Source: Desulfotignum sp.
Lineage (GTDB): Bacteria; Desulfobacterota; Desulfobacteria; Desulfobacterales; Desulfobacteraceae
Assembly (NCBI GenBank): GCA_021737695.1
Contig: JAIPDL010000032.1
Coordinates: forward strand, 1 to 38,268
Length of the DNA: 38,268 nt
Reading direction: 5' to 3'
The position numbers and the translations under genes were made by a program. Shown one piece after another: positions 7,020-15,716 of this stretch (positions are counted from its first letter, which is position 1; every line of letters starts with the position of its first letter). Under the pieces are notes generated by a model that saw only the letters and a list, made by a program, of their open reading frames with translations, did not search any database and had not been told where the DNA came from.

Positions 7020-10000
7020 ATGGGAAAAAACCAACCGCCATATTCTGCGATCTTGTTGGCAGCAGTGATCGCCCTGCTGTTTTTTTTCAAGGCAGGACCC
7101 ATTGCAGCCAATGACCCGTCTGTTCCTTTTCCAGGTGTCGTATCCGGTATTCTGGACCTCACCGATCACGATCTCTATTTGAATGGCAATATCCAGCTGG
7201 ACGGGAAATGGCAGTTTTTCCAGGGGGTGACCCTGTCGCCGGCAGTCTTTTTGAAAACCGATCCCCCTGAGCCGGACGGATTTTACCCGGTTCCTGAATA
7301 CTGGACATCCTATCCAGACCTGTCACTGCTCCCGGAAGGGGAGGCCACCTATCGGCTGCGGGTCCATATCATGAAAAAGGACAGGCCGGTCAGCCTGTCC
7401 ATTCCGGAAATTTTCACCGAATACCGGTTGTTTGTCAACGGACATCTCATGGACAGCCACGGACGATTTTCAGATGGAAAAATCCGGTTTCTTTCACCCC
7501 GGATCTATACATTTTACAACAACCAGGACACCATCGAGATTCTTTTGAACATTGCCAATCAAAACCATGCCAACGCCGGTATCGGCCAGAGCTTTTTTCT
7601 GGGCTCTCCTGAAAACATTCATAAACAATACCGCCTGAACACCATCATCGAAATGATACTGGTTGCGGTCTGCCTTTTTGCCGGAATTTACCACTGCATC
7701 TTGTTCTCACTGCGCAAAAAAGAGAGGGAACTACTGTTTTTCGGTCTTTTCTGTATGTTACTGACCATCCGCACCCTGTTGACCGGCACCACGTTCATTA
7801 CACAGGTGATACCGGACCTGTCTTTTGAGGCGGGTTCCCGGGCAGCCACCGCGGTCATACCCTTATGTGTCATGGCTTTTCAGACCTATGCCTTTTATTT
7901 TTTCAAGCCCGGTTTTCCCGTCACTGCCCACCGGCTGCTCCTGGGGCTGCACGGTCTGTATCTGATTGCGCCGCTGACCCTTTCCCCGATGATTTATTCA
8001 ACCCTGTTCACCCCCTATCTGATGCTGACGATGGTGACCTGTCTGTTTCTGATGATCGTCAATATCCGATCTGTGATGAACCGGCACCCGTATGCCGTCA
8101 TTTTCCTGGCCGGATTTGTGTTTGTCTTTGCCGGGGTGGTCAATGATACACTCCATTACATGCAGATCATCAACACGGGGTATCTTCTATCCTTGTGGTT
8201 TTCCTTTTTCATTATCGCCCAGTCGGTCATGCTGGCCATCAAATTTGCCAATGAACATAAAATGGTTGAAGCACTCTCCTTAAGGCTTCAAATCAGTGAC
8301 CGGCTCAAAGATGAATTTCTCGCCAACACCTCCCATGAACTGCGGACCCCTCTCAACGGGATCATCGGTATCTGTGATTCCTTAATCGATGGTATCGCCG
8401 GCAGCCTGCCCGGCCGGGCCAGGGCCAATCTGAAACTGATTTCATCCAGTGCAAGGCGGCTGGCCAGTCTCATTGATGACATTCTCGATTACGCCCGGCT
8501 CAAAACCCGTGACATCACCCTGTCACTTAAAAACATTGATTTAAGACAAATCACTGAAGTGGTTTTGACGATTCTCAAAGCCACCGCCCCGTCAAGGAAC
8601 GTTGAGCTGATCAATGATGTCAGCAGCGACTTTCCGACGGTCAGAGGGGATGAAAAACGGTTGCAGCAGATCCTTTTCAACCTCATCGGCAATGGAATCA
8701 AGTTCACGGAAAAAGGAACGGTCAGGGTCTTTGCCGAAGACAAAGGATCTGTTGTCATGGTCCACATACAGGACACAGGAAAGGGAATACCGGCACACAA
8801 GCTGAATGACATCTTCCATTCATTTGAGCAGGTCGACGGCACCCCGGTTCGAAACCATGGCGGCACAGGCCTGGGCCTGCCCATCACCCGGAAACTGGTG
8901 GAACTCCAGGGTGGGACCATCCAGGTGCAGTCTGTCGAAAACCAGGGCGCCACATTCTCCTTTACCCTTCAGAAAAGCTTGGCCGGAAAAAAACCAGATA
9001 CGCCACCAATTATTCCATGGGAAACCCGTGACATGCCCGCAGAAAAAAACCAGATCACACATCATCCTGGAGGCACGGGGGAAAATATCCTGATCGTGGA
9101 TGATGAAATCACCAATATCCGGGTCCTGGAAAATTTTCTTTACCTGGAAAACTACCGGTTCGACCATGCCACCCATGGCATTCAGGCCCTTGAGATGCTG
9201 GAAGACCAGGAATTCGACCTGGTCCTGCTTGACATCATGATGCCCCGCATGTCGGGATATGAAGTGCTCAACCATATCCGGAAAACCCGCACCGCCTATG
9301 AACTGCCTGTGCTCATGCTGACGGCGGGAAAACAGAACCGGGAAATGGTGGCCGCCTTTCATGCCGGGGCCAATGACTACCTGACAAAACCCATTGACCG
9401 CCTGGAACTGATCGCCCGCATCAAGACCCAGCTGTCGCTAAGCCATGCCGTGGACACGGCCTTAAAAAACGTGACCCTTGCCAACACGGATGAGCTCACC
9501 GGTCTTTACAACCGGCGGTTCATGATCCATTCCGGCAACCGGGAGTTCACCAGTACCCGGGTGTTGAACAAACCATTGTCTGTCATCATGCTGGACATCG
9601 ATTTTTTCAAAGCCATCAATGACCGGCACGGCCATGCGGCCGGAGACCGGATACTACAGGACCTGGCAGACATTATCAAAAAAAATATCCGGGGGATCGA
9701 CGTGGCGGTCCGGTATGGCGGAGAAGAGTTCGTAATTATCCTGCCGGGAACCACAAGCAAAGGGGCGGCCCAGGCCGCTGAAAAGATCCGGCAGATTGTG
9801 GAAAAAAGCCGGGTGCCGGCATCAGACAACCAGATCATGACCTATACCGTGAGTTTTGGTGTGGCATCGGTTCATGACCCGGCATCCTGTTTTGACGATC
9901 TGCTCAAAGAAGCGGACCGGATGCTTTATCAATCCAAAAAAACCGGTCGCAACAAGGTCACGGTATCGCCCCGGCAGCCGCAGAGGCAACCGCATGGATT

Positions 10001-10040
10001 CAACAGAAAAACAGATAAAATCGTAATGGCGGATCAATGA
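7020..10040 (+). CDS. 7TMR-DISM hybrid histidine kinase - receiver - diguanylate cyclase
   Basis: A 1006-residue multidomain sensor. Order: signal/anchor helix (1-30); extracytoplasmic 7TMR-DISMED2 beta domain (about 35-190); seven helices (about 205-405); HisKA with SHELRTPLNG (His near 440); HATPase with NLIGNGIKFTEKG and GTGLGLPI; receiver with LVLLDIMMP (Asp near 740); GGDEF domain with YGGEEF (near 900). RGID five residues before GGEEF matches the inhibitory I-site RxxD. An external carbohydrate-like or other ligand probably controls phosphotransfer and c-di-GMP synthesis. ATG 7020 follows AAAGGAG; ATG 7002 in the palindrome spacer is the alternative. The stop overlaps the next gene (ATGA). 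Confidence 0.93.
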   Translation: MGKNQPPYSAILLAAVIALLFFFKAGPIAANDPSVPFPGVVSGILDLTDHDLYLNGNIQLDGKWQFFQGVTLSPAVFLKTDPPEPDGFYPVPEYWTSYPDLSLLPEGEATYRLRVHIMKKDRPVSLSIPEIFTEYRLFVNGHLMDSHGRFSDGKIRFLSPRIYTFYNNQDTIEILLNIANQNHANAGIGQSFFLGSPENIHKQYRLNTIIEMILVAVCLFAGIYHCILFSLRKKERELLFFGLFCMLLTIRTLLTGTTFITQVIPDLSFEAGSRAATAVIPLCVMAFQTYAFYFFKPGFPVTAHRLLLGLHGLYLIAPLTLSPMIYSTLFTPYLMLTMVTCLFLMIVNIRSVMNRHPYAVIFLAGFVFVFAGVVNDTLHYMQIINTGYLLSLWFSFFIIAQSVMLAIKFANEHKMVEALSLRLQISDRLKDEFLANTSHELRTPLNGIIGICDSLIDGIAGSLPGRARANLKLISSSARRLASLIDDILDYARLKTRDITLSLKNIDLRQITEVVLTILKATAPSRNVELINDVSSDFPTVRGDEKRLQQILFNLIGNGIKFTEKGTVRVFAEDKGSVVMVHIQDTGKGIPAHKLNDIFHSFEQVDGTPVRNHGGTGLGLPITRKLVELQGGTIQVQSVENQGATFSFTLQKSLAGKKPDTPPIIPWETRDMPAEKNQITHHPGGTGENILIVDDEITNIRVLENFLYLENYRFDHATHGIQALEMLEDQEFDLVLLDIMMPRMSGYEVLNHIRKTRTAYELPVLMLTAGKQNREMVAAFHAGANDYLTKPIDRLELIARIKTQLSLSHAVDTALKNVTLANTDELTGLYNRRFMIHSGNREFTSTRVLNKPLSVIMLDIDFFKAINDRHGHAAGDRILQDLADIIKKNIRGIDVAVRYGGEEFVIILPGTTSKGAAQAAEKIRQIVEKSRVPASDNQIMTYTVSFGVASVHDPASCFDDLLKEADRMLYQSKKTGRNKVTVSPRQPQRQPHGFNRKTDKIVMADQ

Positions 10041-10852
10041 GAATACAAGCTTTCAGAAATTGGTTTGACCAGTATGTGGCAGGATTTACGGCGGGAGAGG
10101 ACACTGCCCCGGATTTGGTGACAAACATCCACTTGAAAAAAGACCATTCAGAAAGGGTGGTCAAAGAGATGGCGTGGATGGCAGCGCAGCTGGACCTGGA
10201 TAACAAAGCCCGGGACCTGGCTGCCGTCATGGCCCTGTTTCACGATATCGGCCGGTTTGAGCAGTATGCCCGGTACCGCACCTTTGTGGACCACAGGTCG
10301 GCAAACCATGCCGAACTGGGAGTGAAAGTTCTGCGGCAACACCGGGTGCTGGACGGTCTGCCCCCAGATCAGGCTGACCTGATCTGCCGGGTGATCTCCT
10401 ATCACAACCGGGCTGCCCTGCCGGATGATGACACCGAAGAATGCCTGTTTTATGCCAGAATGCTGCGGGATGCGGACAAGCTGGATATCTGGCGGGTGCT
10501 CATCGACCATTACCAGCGCCAGGACCGGGACAACAACCCGGCGGTTGAACTGGGCCTGCCCGACACCCCGGATATCTCAGACCGGGTGTTTGCACATGTG
10601 GTGAACGCTCAGATCGTGGAAGCCCGGCATATCAGAAACCTGAACGATTTCAAACTGCTCCAGATCGGCTGGGTATTTGACATCAACTTTCTGCCGGCCC
10701 TGCAGCAGGTCAAAGACCGGGGCTATATCGAAGCCATCTGCCGGACCCTGCCCCCCTCCGACCATGTGACACGCATTGAACAGGCCGTGGCCACCTGGTT
10801 TCACAGAAAACTGCCGGCCATCTCAGCCAATCACACCCGGGCCGGCACCTGA
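10037..10852 (+). CDS. HD-domain phosphohydrolase-like protein
   Basis: The 271-residue soluble protein carries HD-superfamily metal ligands: HSERV near residue 38, HDIGRFEQY near 70, and SANHAELG and RMLRDADKLDIWR later. This is a general HD fold, not the HD-GYP subclass, because no GYP motif is present. HD proteins hydrolyse phosphate esters, often nucleotides. Its start overlaps the stop of the hybrid kinase-cyclase gene by 4 nt (ATGA), so the two are translated together. A role in turning over a nucleotide linked to that signal is plausible but unproven. Confidence 0.85.
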   Translation: MRIQAFRNWFDQYVAGFTAGEDTAPDLVTNIHLKKDHSERVVKEMAWMAAQLDLDNKARDLAAVMALFHDIGRFEQYARYRTFVDHRSANHAELGVKVLRQHRVLDGLPPDQADLICRVISYHNRAALPDDDTEECLFYARMLRDADKLDIWRVLIDHYQRQDRDNNPAVELGLPDTPDISDRVFAHVVNAQIVEARHIRNLNDFKLLQIGWVFDINFLPALQQVKDRGYIEAICRTLPPSDHVTRIEQAVATWFHRKLPAISANHTRAGT

Positions 10853-10971
10853 ATCACCCTGCACTTTCCTGTTTCCGGCGCCGGCCGATGGCATCCGCCA
10901 TCTTCATGGCATTGACAATCAATCCCGGTGTTCAGGGACCTGTTCTGCCGGAAGAAATCCTGAATCCACGG
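10853..10971. other. Convergent intergenic stretch
   Basis: It lies between the stops of the HD gene and the rhodanese gene. It is GC-rich with a GCCGGCGCCGGC dyad near 10877-10889, but no T-run follows, so I do not call a terminator. A short minus-strand reading frame here looks weakly protein-like and was not recognised. Confidence 0.3.
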
Positions 10972-11559
10972 TTATTTTGCTTCAGGATAGGCAAGCTCAG
11001 GATCCACTTTGTACGTCCACGGAAGCCCTTCGTTTTTCCAGCCACCCAGCATCCGCTTTCCGTCAAAGACACTGTCCTTGTTTTTCACCTTATCCCCTTC
11101 AAATCCCCCCATCATGTTGTAAATTTTATCCGCCGGCCACTGGGCCTCTATCGCTGCCAGGTTTACGGCATCGCAGGAACGTCCCCCGCTTCGGCACATA
11201 AAAATCAGGGTATCGGTAACAGGATTGAACCGCTTTCTGAGATCCTCTGAAAAATGCTCATTCAATGCCATGCCATACCCTTTGCTGGTATGCTTTCCTG
11301 TCCAGAACCGGACCGGCACATGATAGGCAATCGTTGGATGGCCGATCAGGACATACTCCGGCCGGGACCGGACATCCACAATAAAGACATTGGCCTGCTC
11401 CTTCACCATCTGGTAGGCCTGGGTGGGCGTGACATCACCGCCTTTGTGTCCTTCATTTTTTACCGGATAGGTCAAAGTGACGTCTGCCGCATACCCAAAA
11501 GAAGCCACCAATGTGAAAATCATAACAACAGCTATACACAGAAAATGACGGTTTTTCAT
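10972..11559 (-). CDS. Exported rhodanese-like sulfurtransferase
   Basis: The 195-residue protein starts with a clear signal peptide (hydrophobic core FLCIAVVMIFTLVASFG, cleavage probably after YAA). One rhodanese domain follows, with FIVDVRSRPEY as the entry strand and the active-site loop CRSGGRS (Cys near residue 130). It should move sulfane sulfur through a persulfide on that cysteine, outside the cytoplasmic membrane. The ATG has a strong AAAGGAG 8 nt upstream. The gene is separated by 109 nt from the HD-GYP gene and could be co-transcribed with it. Confidence 0.88.
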   Translation of the reverse strand: MKNRHFLCIAVVMIFTLVASFGYAADVTLTYPVKNEGHKGGDVTPTQAYQMVKEQANVFIVDVRSRPEYVLIGHPTIAYHVPVRFWTGKHTSKGYGMALNEHFSEDLRKRFNPVTDTLIFMCRSGGRSCDAVNLAAIEAQWPADKIYNMMGGFEGDKVKNKDSVFDGKRMLGGWKNEGLPWTYKVDPELAYPEAK

Positions 11560-11668
11560 TTTTTTCTCCTTTGAGAATGGTTTGTAAAAAATACCGGTAC
11601 TGTTTTTGACCTGTTACAAAGGGCGGGGAGGAGGCCTCTGCCTTTTCACACGCCTTTCATCTTTTGAG

Positions 11669-13198
11669 TTATCTGGAAAAAGCCGGGGTGTAGGCCGCAA
11701 TATACGATTCCGAGAAGTGTTCACCGCGAAACTGGTCCAGGGCCTGGGGCAGGACAGCCATAAACGCGTCCACCACCCGGCTGTCAAAGTGCTCGTCCCG
11801 TTCGCTTTCCAGAATCTTGACGGCCCGTTCCAGGGGCATGGCCTGGTGGGACATCACCTCATCCTTGTCATACTTGGGATAGTCCCGGGGAGAGGTCAAT
11901 GCATCAAACACATCTGCCACGGCCATGATTCTGGACCCCAGGGGCAGGTCCTCACCTGCGAGGCCTTCGGGATATCCTTTGCCGTTATATTTTTCATGGT
12001 GATAACCCGCAATCACGGGCACCTCTCTGAGGGCAGCCGGAAACCGGAACTGTTTCAGAATCTCCCGGGTCTTGACCGGATGAATGTTCATCTCCATCCG
12101 CTCTTCATCTGTAAAACGGCCATTTTTCAGCAAAACCTTGTCCGGGACGGCAATTTTCCCGATGTCATGAAGCAGGGCCGCATATTCGAGAACCAGAAGA
12201 TCTCCCTGGCTCAGGCCCATTTGACGGGCAATCAACAGCGAATACGCTGTGACCCGCTGGGAATGGCCATGGGTTAAATGATGTTTGGCATCGACGGTGG
12301 CGGACAGGGTTCGTATCGAGCTTTCAAACGAGGCTTCTACTTCATCCATGAGAAAGGAATTTTCCAGCGCGATGGCGACCTGGGAAATCAGGCCCTGGAG
12401 CAGGCTCTCATCCGCTTTGTTGAACCGGGTCCCATCCGTCTTGTTGATCACCTGAATAATTCCGATCCGTTTGCCGGTCCGGTTGTGAATGGGCATACAC
12501 AACATGGAGCGGGTCCTGAAATCGTTCCTGATATCAAACTGCCGGCTGAAATAGGGCAGTTCCCAGGCATCTTCCACATTAATGATTTCCCCGGTCTGTG
12601 CCACCCGGCCACAGACCCCCTGACCAAACGGCAGCCGGATAGGTTCCACCTGTTCCGCTACTTTGGTCCATACCTCCTTTTTTTCGTCATCAATGATATA
12701 CAGGCTGCTCCGCTCCGCTTTCATGGCGTCGGTCAGCTTTTGAACAATCAGATGGAACAAGGTGTTAAAATCCAATTCCGATCCCAGATCCTCGGCCACG
12801 GCCAGATGGGTGGACAGCCGCTCTCGCAGATTTTTTTCACGGGTGAACAACTGCTTTTTTTCATGGTGGAACCGGCTGAGCATCGTTCCGGCCAGTATCA
12901 GAAAACAGGCCCATGCAATCACGTTCAGGTATAAATTCAGACGGGTCTGTTCAAAGAAAAAGGACTCGGGGGACAGGGTCACAAAAACAAGCACCCATGC
13001 CGCACACAGCAGTGCTCCCAGAATTGTGCGCCGGATTCCGAGGAGAACCGAAGCCAGAAACACCGGGATATAATAGAAATTTAAAAATGCCAGTTTATAG
13101 GGAATCAGGTAGTTGAGAATCCCCACACTCACCAGCACCGTCAGAACAAAAACGGACTCAAAATTCTGGACAAGATATTGTTTTATTTTTGGGATCAT
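11669..13198 (-). CDS. Membrane GAF/HD-GYP c-di-GMP phosphodiesterase
   Basis: The 509-residue protein has an N-terminal membrane region of about four helices (1-110). A coiled linker (112-140) and a GAF domain follow (about 145-285, including GQGVCGRVAQTGE). The C-terminal HD-GYP domain (about 300-490) shows HSQRV, LLHDIGKIAVPD, HPVKT, HHEKYNGKGYPEGL and DVFDALTS, so the catalytic metal ligands and the GYP loop are present. It should cleave c-di-GMP, probably opposing the diguanylate cyclase encoded 1.6 kb away. What the GAF and membrane parts sense is unknown. Confidence 0.93.
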   Translation of the reverse strand: MIPKIKQYLVQNFESVFVLTVLVSVGILNYLIPYKLAFLNFYYIPVFLASVLLGIRRTILGALLCAAWVLVFVTLSPESFFFEQTRLNLYLNVIAWACFLILAGTMLSRFHHEKKQLFTREKNLRERLSTHLAVAEDLGSELDFNTLFHLIVQKLTDAMKAERSSLYIIDDEKKEVWTKVAEQVEPIRLPFGQGVCGRVAQTGEIINVEDAWELPYFSRQFDIRNDFRTRSMLCMPIHNRTGKRIGIIQVINKTDGTRFNKADESLLQGLISQVAIALENSFLMDEVEASFESSIRTLSATVDAKHHLTHGHSQRVTAYSLLIARQMGLSQGDLLVLEYAALLHDIGKIAVPDKVLLKNGRFTDEERMEMNIHPVKTREILKQFRFPAALREVPVIAGYHHEKYNGKGYPEGLAGEDLPLGSRIMAVADVFDALTSPRDYPKYDKDEVMSHQAMPLERAVKILESERDEHFDSRVVDAFMAVLPQALDQFRGEHFSESYIAAYTPAFSR

Positions 13199-13390
13199 TG
13201 TCTATCACAGTATCCAGATTCAAACAGCTGATAATTAGGGGTTTGTCTGGTGTTGCCCTGCCACAATGAGAACATATCAATAATGGCAGTTTCTATCCCA
13301 TAAGTCAACAGATTCAGATCCTGGCATCCTCTGTTCCATGCGCATCATCCTGAACAGATAAATGTCTTGCTTTTTATTCAAAAAACCGGC

Positions 13391-13474
13391 ATGATGCAGT
13401 TCACTTTTTCAACCACAGGATGTTTTTCCTGTGGTTTTTTTATTTCGATAACAAGGAAGTTGATATACATATGA
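13391..13474 (+). CDS. Possible 27-aa leader ORF of the ABC-F gene
   Basis: ATGATG at 13391 opens a 27-codon frame that crosses the terminator-like hairpin and ends in TGA overlapping the ABC-F start codon (ATATGA at 13470-13474). The peptide is hydrophobic and Phe/Thr/Cys-rich. A ribosome translating it would melt the hairpin and deliver ribosomes to the ABC-F start. No good Shine-Dalgarno precedes it, and smaller ORFs (for example ATG at 13362, 10 codons) also exist in the leader. Speculative, but the geometry is that of an attenuation leader. Confidence 0.3.
   Translation: MMQFTFSTTGCFSCGFFISITRKLIYI
13411..13441 (+). terminator. Rho-independent terminator hairpin in the ABC-F leader
   Basis: AACCACAGGA (13411-13420) pairs perfectly with TCCTGTGGTT (13427-13436) around a 6-nt loop, and a T-run follows at once on the + strand. 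On the minus strand the distal side is not U-rich, so it points toward the ABC-F gene. It lies upstream of that gene with no + strand gene before it, which suggests a regulatory (attenuator) terminator. Confidence 0.7.
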
Positions 13475-15096
13475 TCTGTGCAAACAATATCGCCCTGGCT
13501 TATGGCAAACAGGTGCTGTTCAAAGATGTAAACATCATGTTCAAACCTGGAAACTGTTACGGGCTTATCGGGGCCAACGGTGCGGGAAAATCCACTTTTT
13601 TGAAAATTCTGGCCAAAGAGATTGAACCGGATGCCGGCGACATCAGTGTGGGCCCCAAAGAAAGAATTGCCGTGTTACGACAGGATCACTTCGCCTTTGA
13701 TACACACGAGGTGATGGATACGGTCATCATGGGGCACAAAAAACTGTATGCGGTCATGGCTGAGCGGGAAGCATTGTATGCAAAGCCTGATTTTTCAAAT
13801 GAAGACGGTCTCAGGTCCGGAGAACTGGAAATTGAATTTGAGGAAATGAACGGATATGACGCAGAGTCTGAAGCAGCGGTCCTGCTCAAAAATCTGGGGA
13901 TTGCAGAACCATTGCACACCAGAAAAATGAAAGAGCTGGAGGGCGGTGAAAAAGTGCGGGTCCTCCTGGCCCAGGCCCTGTTCGGAAACCCGGATGTGCT
14001 GTTGCTTGATGAGCCCACCAACAATCTGGACATTCACTCCATCGCCTGGCTTGAAGACTTTCTGTACCGGTTTAAGAATACCGTCATTGTGGTATCCCAT
14101 GACCGGCATTTCATGAATCAGGTCTGCACCCACATTGCAGATATTGATTTTAATAAAATTGCCGTGTATGCGGGCAATTACGATTTCTGGTACCAGGCCA
14201 GCCAGTTGAACCTGACGCAAAAACAGGCGGATAACAAAAAGATCACGGACCGGGCCAATGAACTCAAGACCTTTATCCAGAGATTTTCTTCCAATGCATC
14301 CAAATCCAAACAGGCCACGTCCAGAAAAAAACTGCTGGAAAAACTGACCCTTGAAGACATGCCCGTGTCATCCAGAAAGTATCCGTTTGTCCGGTTTGCC
14401 CCGGAACGGTCCTGCGGCAATATTATCCTTGAAGTGGAAGGACTTTCCAAGACCATTGACGGGGAAAAGATTCTTGACAATGTCAGTTTTACCGTCAATA
14501 AAAATGACAAAATCGCTTTCATGGGAAATAACAGCCTGGCCAAAACCACCCTCTTCCAGATCATTGCAGGCGAAATGGAACCGGATAACGGCCGTTACCG
14601 GTGGGGAACCACCATCAGCCATTCCTATTTTCCCAAAGAGCACCAGGGGTATTTCAACGGAAACCTGAACCTGATTGAATGGCTGCTTCAGTTTGCCCCG
14701 CCCAAAGAGGGAGAAAGCTTTGCCCGCCGGTTTTTGGGGCGCATGCTCTTTTCAGGGGAGGAAGCTCTCAAAACCACGGATGTGCTTTCCGGCGGAGAAA
14801 AGGTGCGCTGCATGCTTTCCCGCATGATGCTTGCCCGATCCAATGTCCTGATCCTGGACGAGCCCACCAATCACCTGGATCTCGAATCCATCACGGCATT
14901 GAATAACAGCCTGATCGATTTTCCCGAGGTGGTGCTTTTCACCTCCCATGATCATGAGTTTGTGAATACGCTCGTCAACCGGGTCATCGAGCTCACACCC
15001 GCCGGCATTATCGACCGGTTGATGCGCTTTGATGAGTATGTGGCGAGTGCGGAAGTAGCAAAAACAAGAGAATTGATGGTAAAAAAGGCGGCGTGA
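13471..15096 (+). CDS. ABC-F family ATPase, YbiT-like
   Basis: The 541-residue protein has two ABC cassettes and no membrane segment. NBD1 has Walker A GANGAGKST, signature LEGGEK and Walker B LLLDEPTNNLD. NBD2 has signature LSGGEK and LILDEPTNHLD, but its Walker A reads GNNSLAKTT, lacking the Gly before Lys. Layout, length and segments such as IKKLRQD-like VLRQDHFAFD and FSSNASKSKQATSR match E. coli YbiT. ABC-F proteins bind the ribosomal E site and relieve stalling or give antibiotic protection. The start at 13471 matches YbiT; a frame start at 13420 lies inside the terminator hairpin and is rejected. AAGGAAG precedes the ATG. Confidence 0.92.
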   Translation: MICANNIALAYGKQVLFKDVNIMFKPGNCYGLIGANGAGKSTFLKILAKEIEPDAGDISVGPKERIAVLRQDHFAFDTHEVMDTVIMGHKKLYAVMAEREALYAKPDFSNEDGLRSGELEIEFEEMNGYDAESEAAVLLKNLGIAEPLHTRKMKELEGGEKVRVLLAQALFGNPDVLLLDEPTNNLDIHSIAWLEDFLYRFKNTVIVVSHDRHFMNQVCTHIADIDFNKIAVYAGNYDFWYQASQLNLTQKQADNKKITDRANELKTFIQRFSSNASKSKQATSRKKLLEKLTLEDMPVSSRKYPFVRFAPERSCGNIILEVEGLSKTIDGEKILDNVSFTVNKNDKIAFMGNNSLAKTTLFQIIAGEMEPDNGRYRWGTTISHSYFPKEHQGYFNGNLNLIEWLLQFAPPKEGESFARRFLGRMLFSGEEALKTTDVLSGGEKVRCMLSRMMLARSNVLILDEPTNHLDLESITALNNSLIDFPEVVLFTSHDHEFVNTLVNRVIELTPAGIIDRLMRFDEYVASAEVAKTRELMVKKAA

Positions 15097-15199
15097 CATA
15101 AGGTCCTGGCCCGGCAGGTGATGGTAAATCAGTGTTGGACTGGGGCTCCCAGTAAAGCGGAGAGCGGCTGATGGGATAAATTTGATTTTTAATAAAAAA

Positions 15200-15320
15200 T
15201 TATGGTTTGAACTTCTGAATTTGAAGATCTTTTAAGACCTTGTAGTGTTTATCATTTGCAGTAAGTATCGGTTCTCCGCAAGAGATGGCTGTTGCCCCGA
15301 TAAGTAATAATGACTTCTTC
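15200..15320 (-). pseudogene. VapC-like PIN-domain toxin, C-terminal remnant
   Basis: Read on the minus strand, a frame ending in TAA at 15200 encodes LLLIGATAISCGEPILTAND and then KHYKVLKDLQIQKF. This matches the last strand-helix unit of PIN toxins (LIGATA.. G.. ILT.N..HY). No start or upstream PIN residues are present. It is joined, in another frame, to the front of a Phd-type antitoxin gene, so the middle of the operon has been deleted. Confidence 0.55.
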
Positions 15321-15398
15321 TCCCCGGTTCACTGCGCTTAAAAGTTCTTTTGAATAAAATCGAAGATCTTTTGCCGTGGCTTCCATAAAATGCTCCAT
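15252..15398 (-). pseudogene. Phd/YefM-type antitoxin, truncated
   Basis: Minus-strand ATG at 15398 (or 15386) opens a frame reading MEATAKDLRFYSKELLSAVN, then RGEEVIITYRG. This is the N-terminal DNA-binding part of a prevent-host-death antitoxin. After the YRG the homology stops, and 16 unrelated codons lead to TGA at 15252. These overlap the PIN remnant in another frame. The antitoxin's toxin-binding tail is lost, so the module is dead unless the 48-residue stub still binds DNA. Confidence 0.55.
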
Positions 15399-15716
15399 TC
15401 TTTAAGTTTACATTTCAAAATATAAACTTCATCACGGGATTGGTCAAGCAACCTTTTGGCAAGAACTTTAAAAAAAATCGGTTATATATGGCCACTGGTC
15501 GCATATGATCTTTTTTTTATGACTGTGCATGGCAACCCGATAGTACGCTTATAATGGATTGATTAAACGAAATCAGTTAGATATGGAATACAACCCTGCA
15601 TGTTACAACGCTGGCACAAAGATTGAAGTAACAAGAAAGAATGAAACGTTTACCCCATAATCGATTCCATGAACGGATGAAATATCGGTTCATGCAAACC
15701 AGGAAAGGATGAAGTC
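15399..15716. other. Non-coding stretch before the DUF3096 gene
   Basis: AT-rich, with no convincing gene. A TATAAT lies at 15550-15555 without a clear -35. TGGCAC-N5-TTGA at 15612-15626 resembles a sigma54 site but lacks the -12 C, so I do not call it. Confidence 0.3.

Noticed and set aside
10877..10889. GC-rich dyad as a terminator between the HD and rhodanese genes
   Set aside because: No T-run follows on either strand.
13420..13470. Upstream start for the ABC-F gene
   Set aside because: The ATG lies inside the terminator hairpin, adds Phe-rich sequence not found in YbiT-type proteins, and a better ribosome site serves 13471.
13453..13473. Resemblance of AAGGAAGTTGATATACATATG to expression-vector ribosome sites
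   Set aside because: The match is short and imperfect and no other vector sequence is present; coincidence is the simplest explanation.
15612..15626. sigma54-type promoter upstream of the DUF3096 gene
   Set aside because: TGGCAC-N5-TTGA lacks the C of the essential -12 GC.
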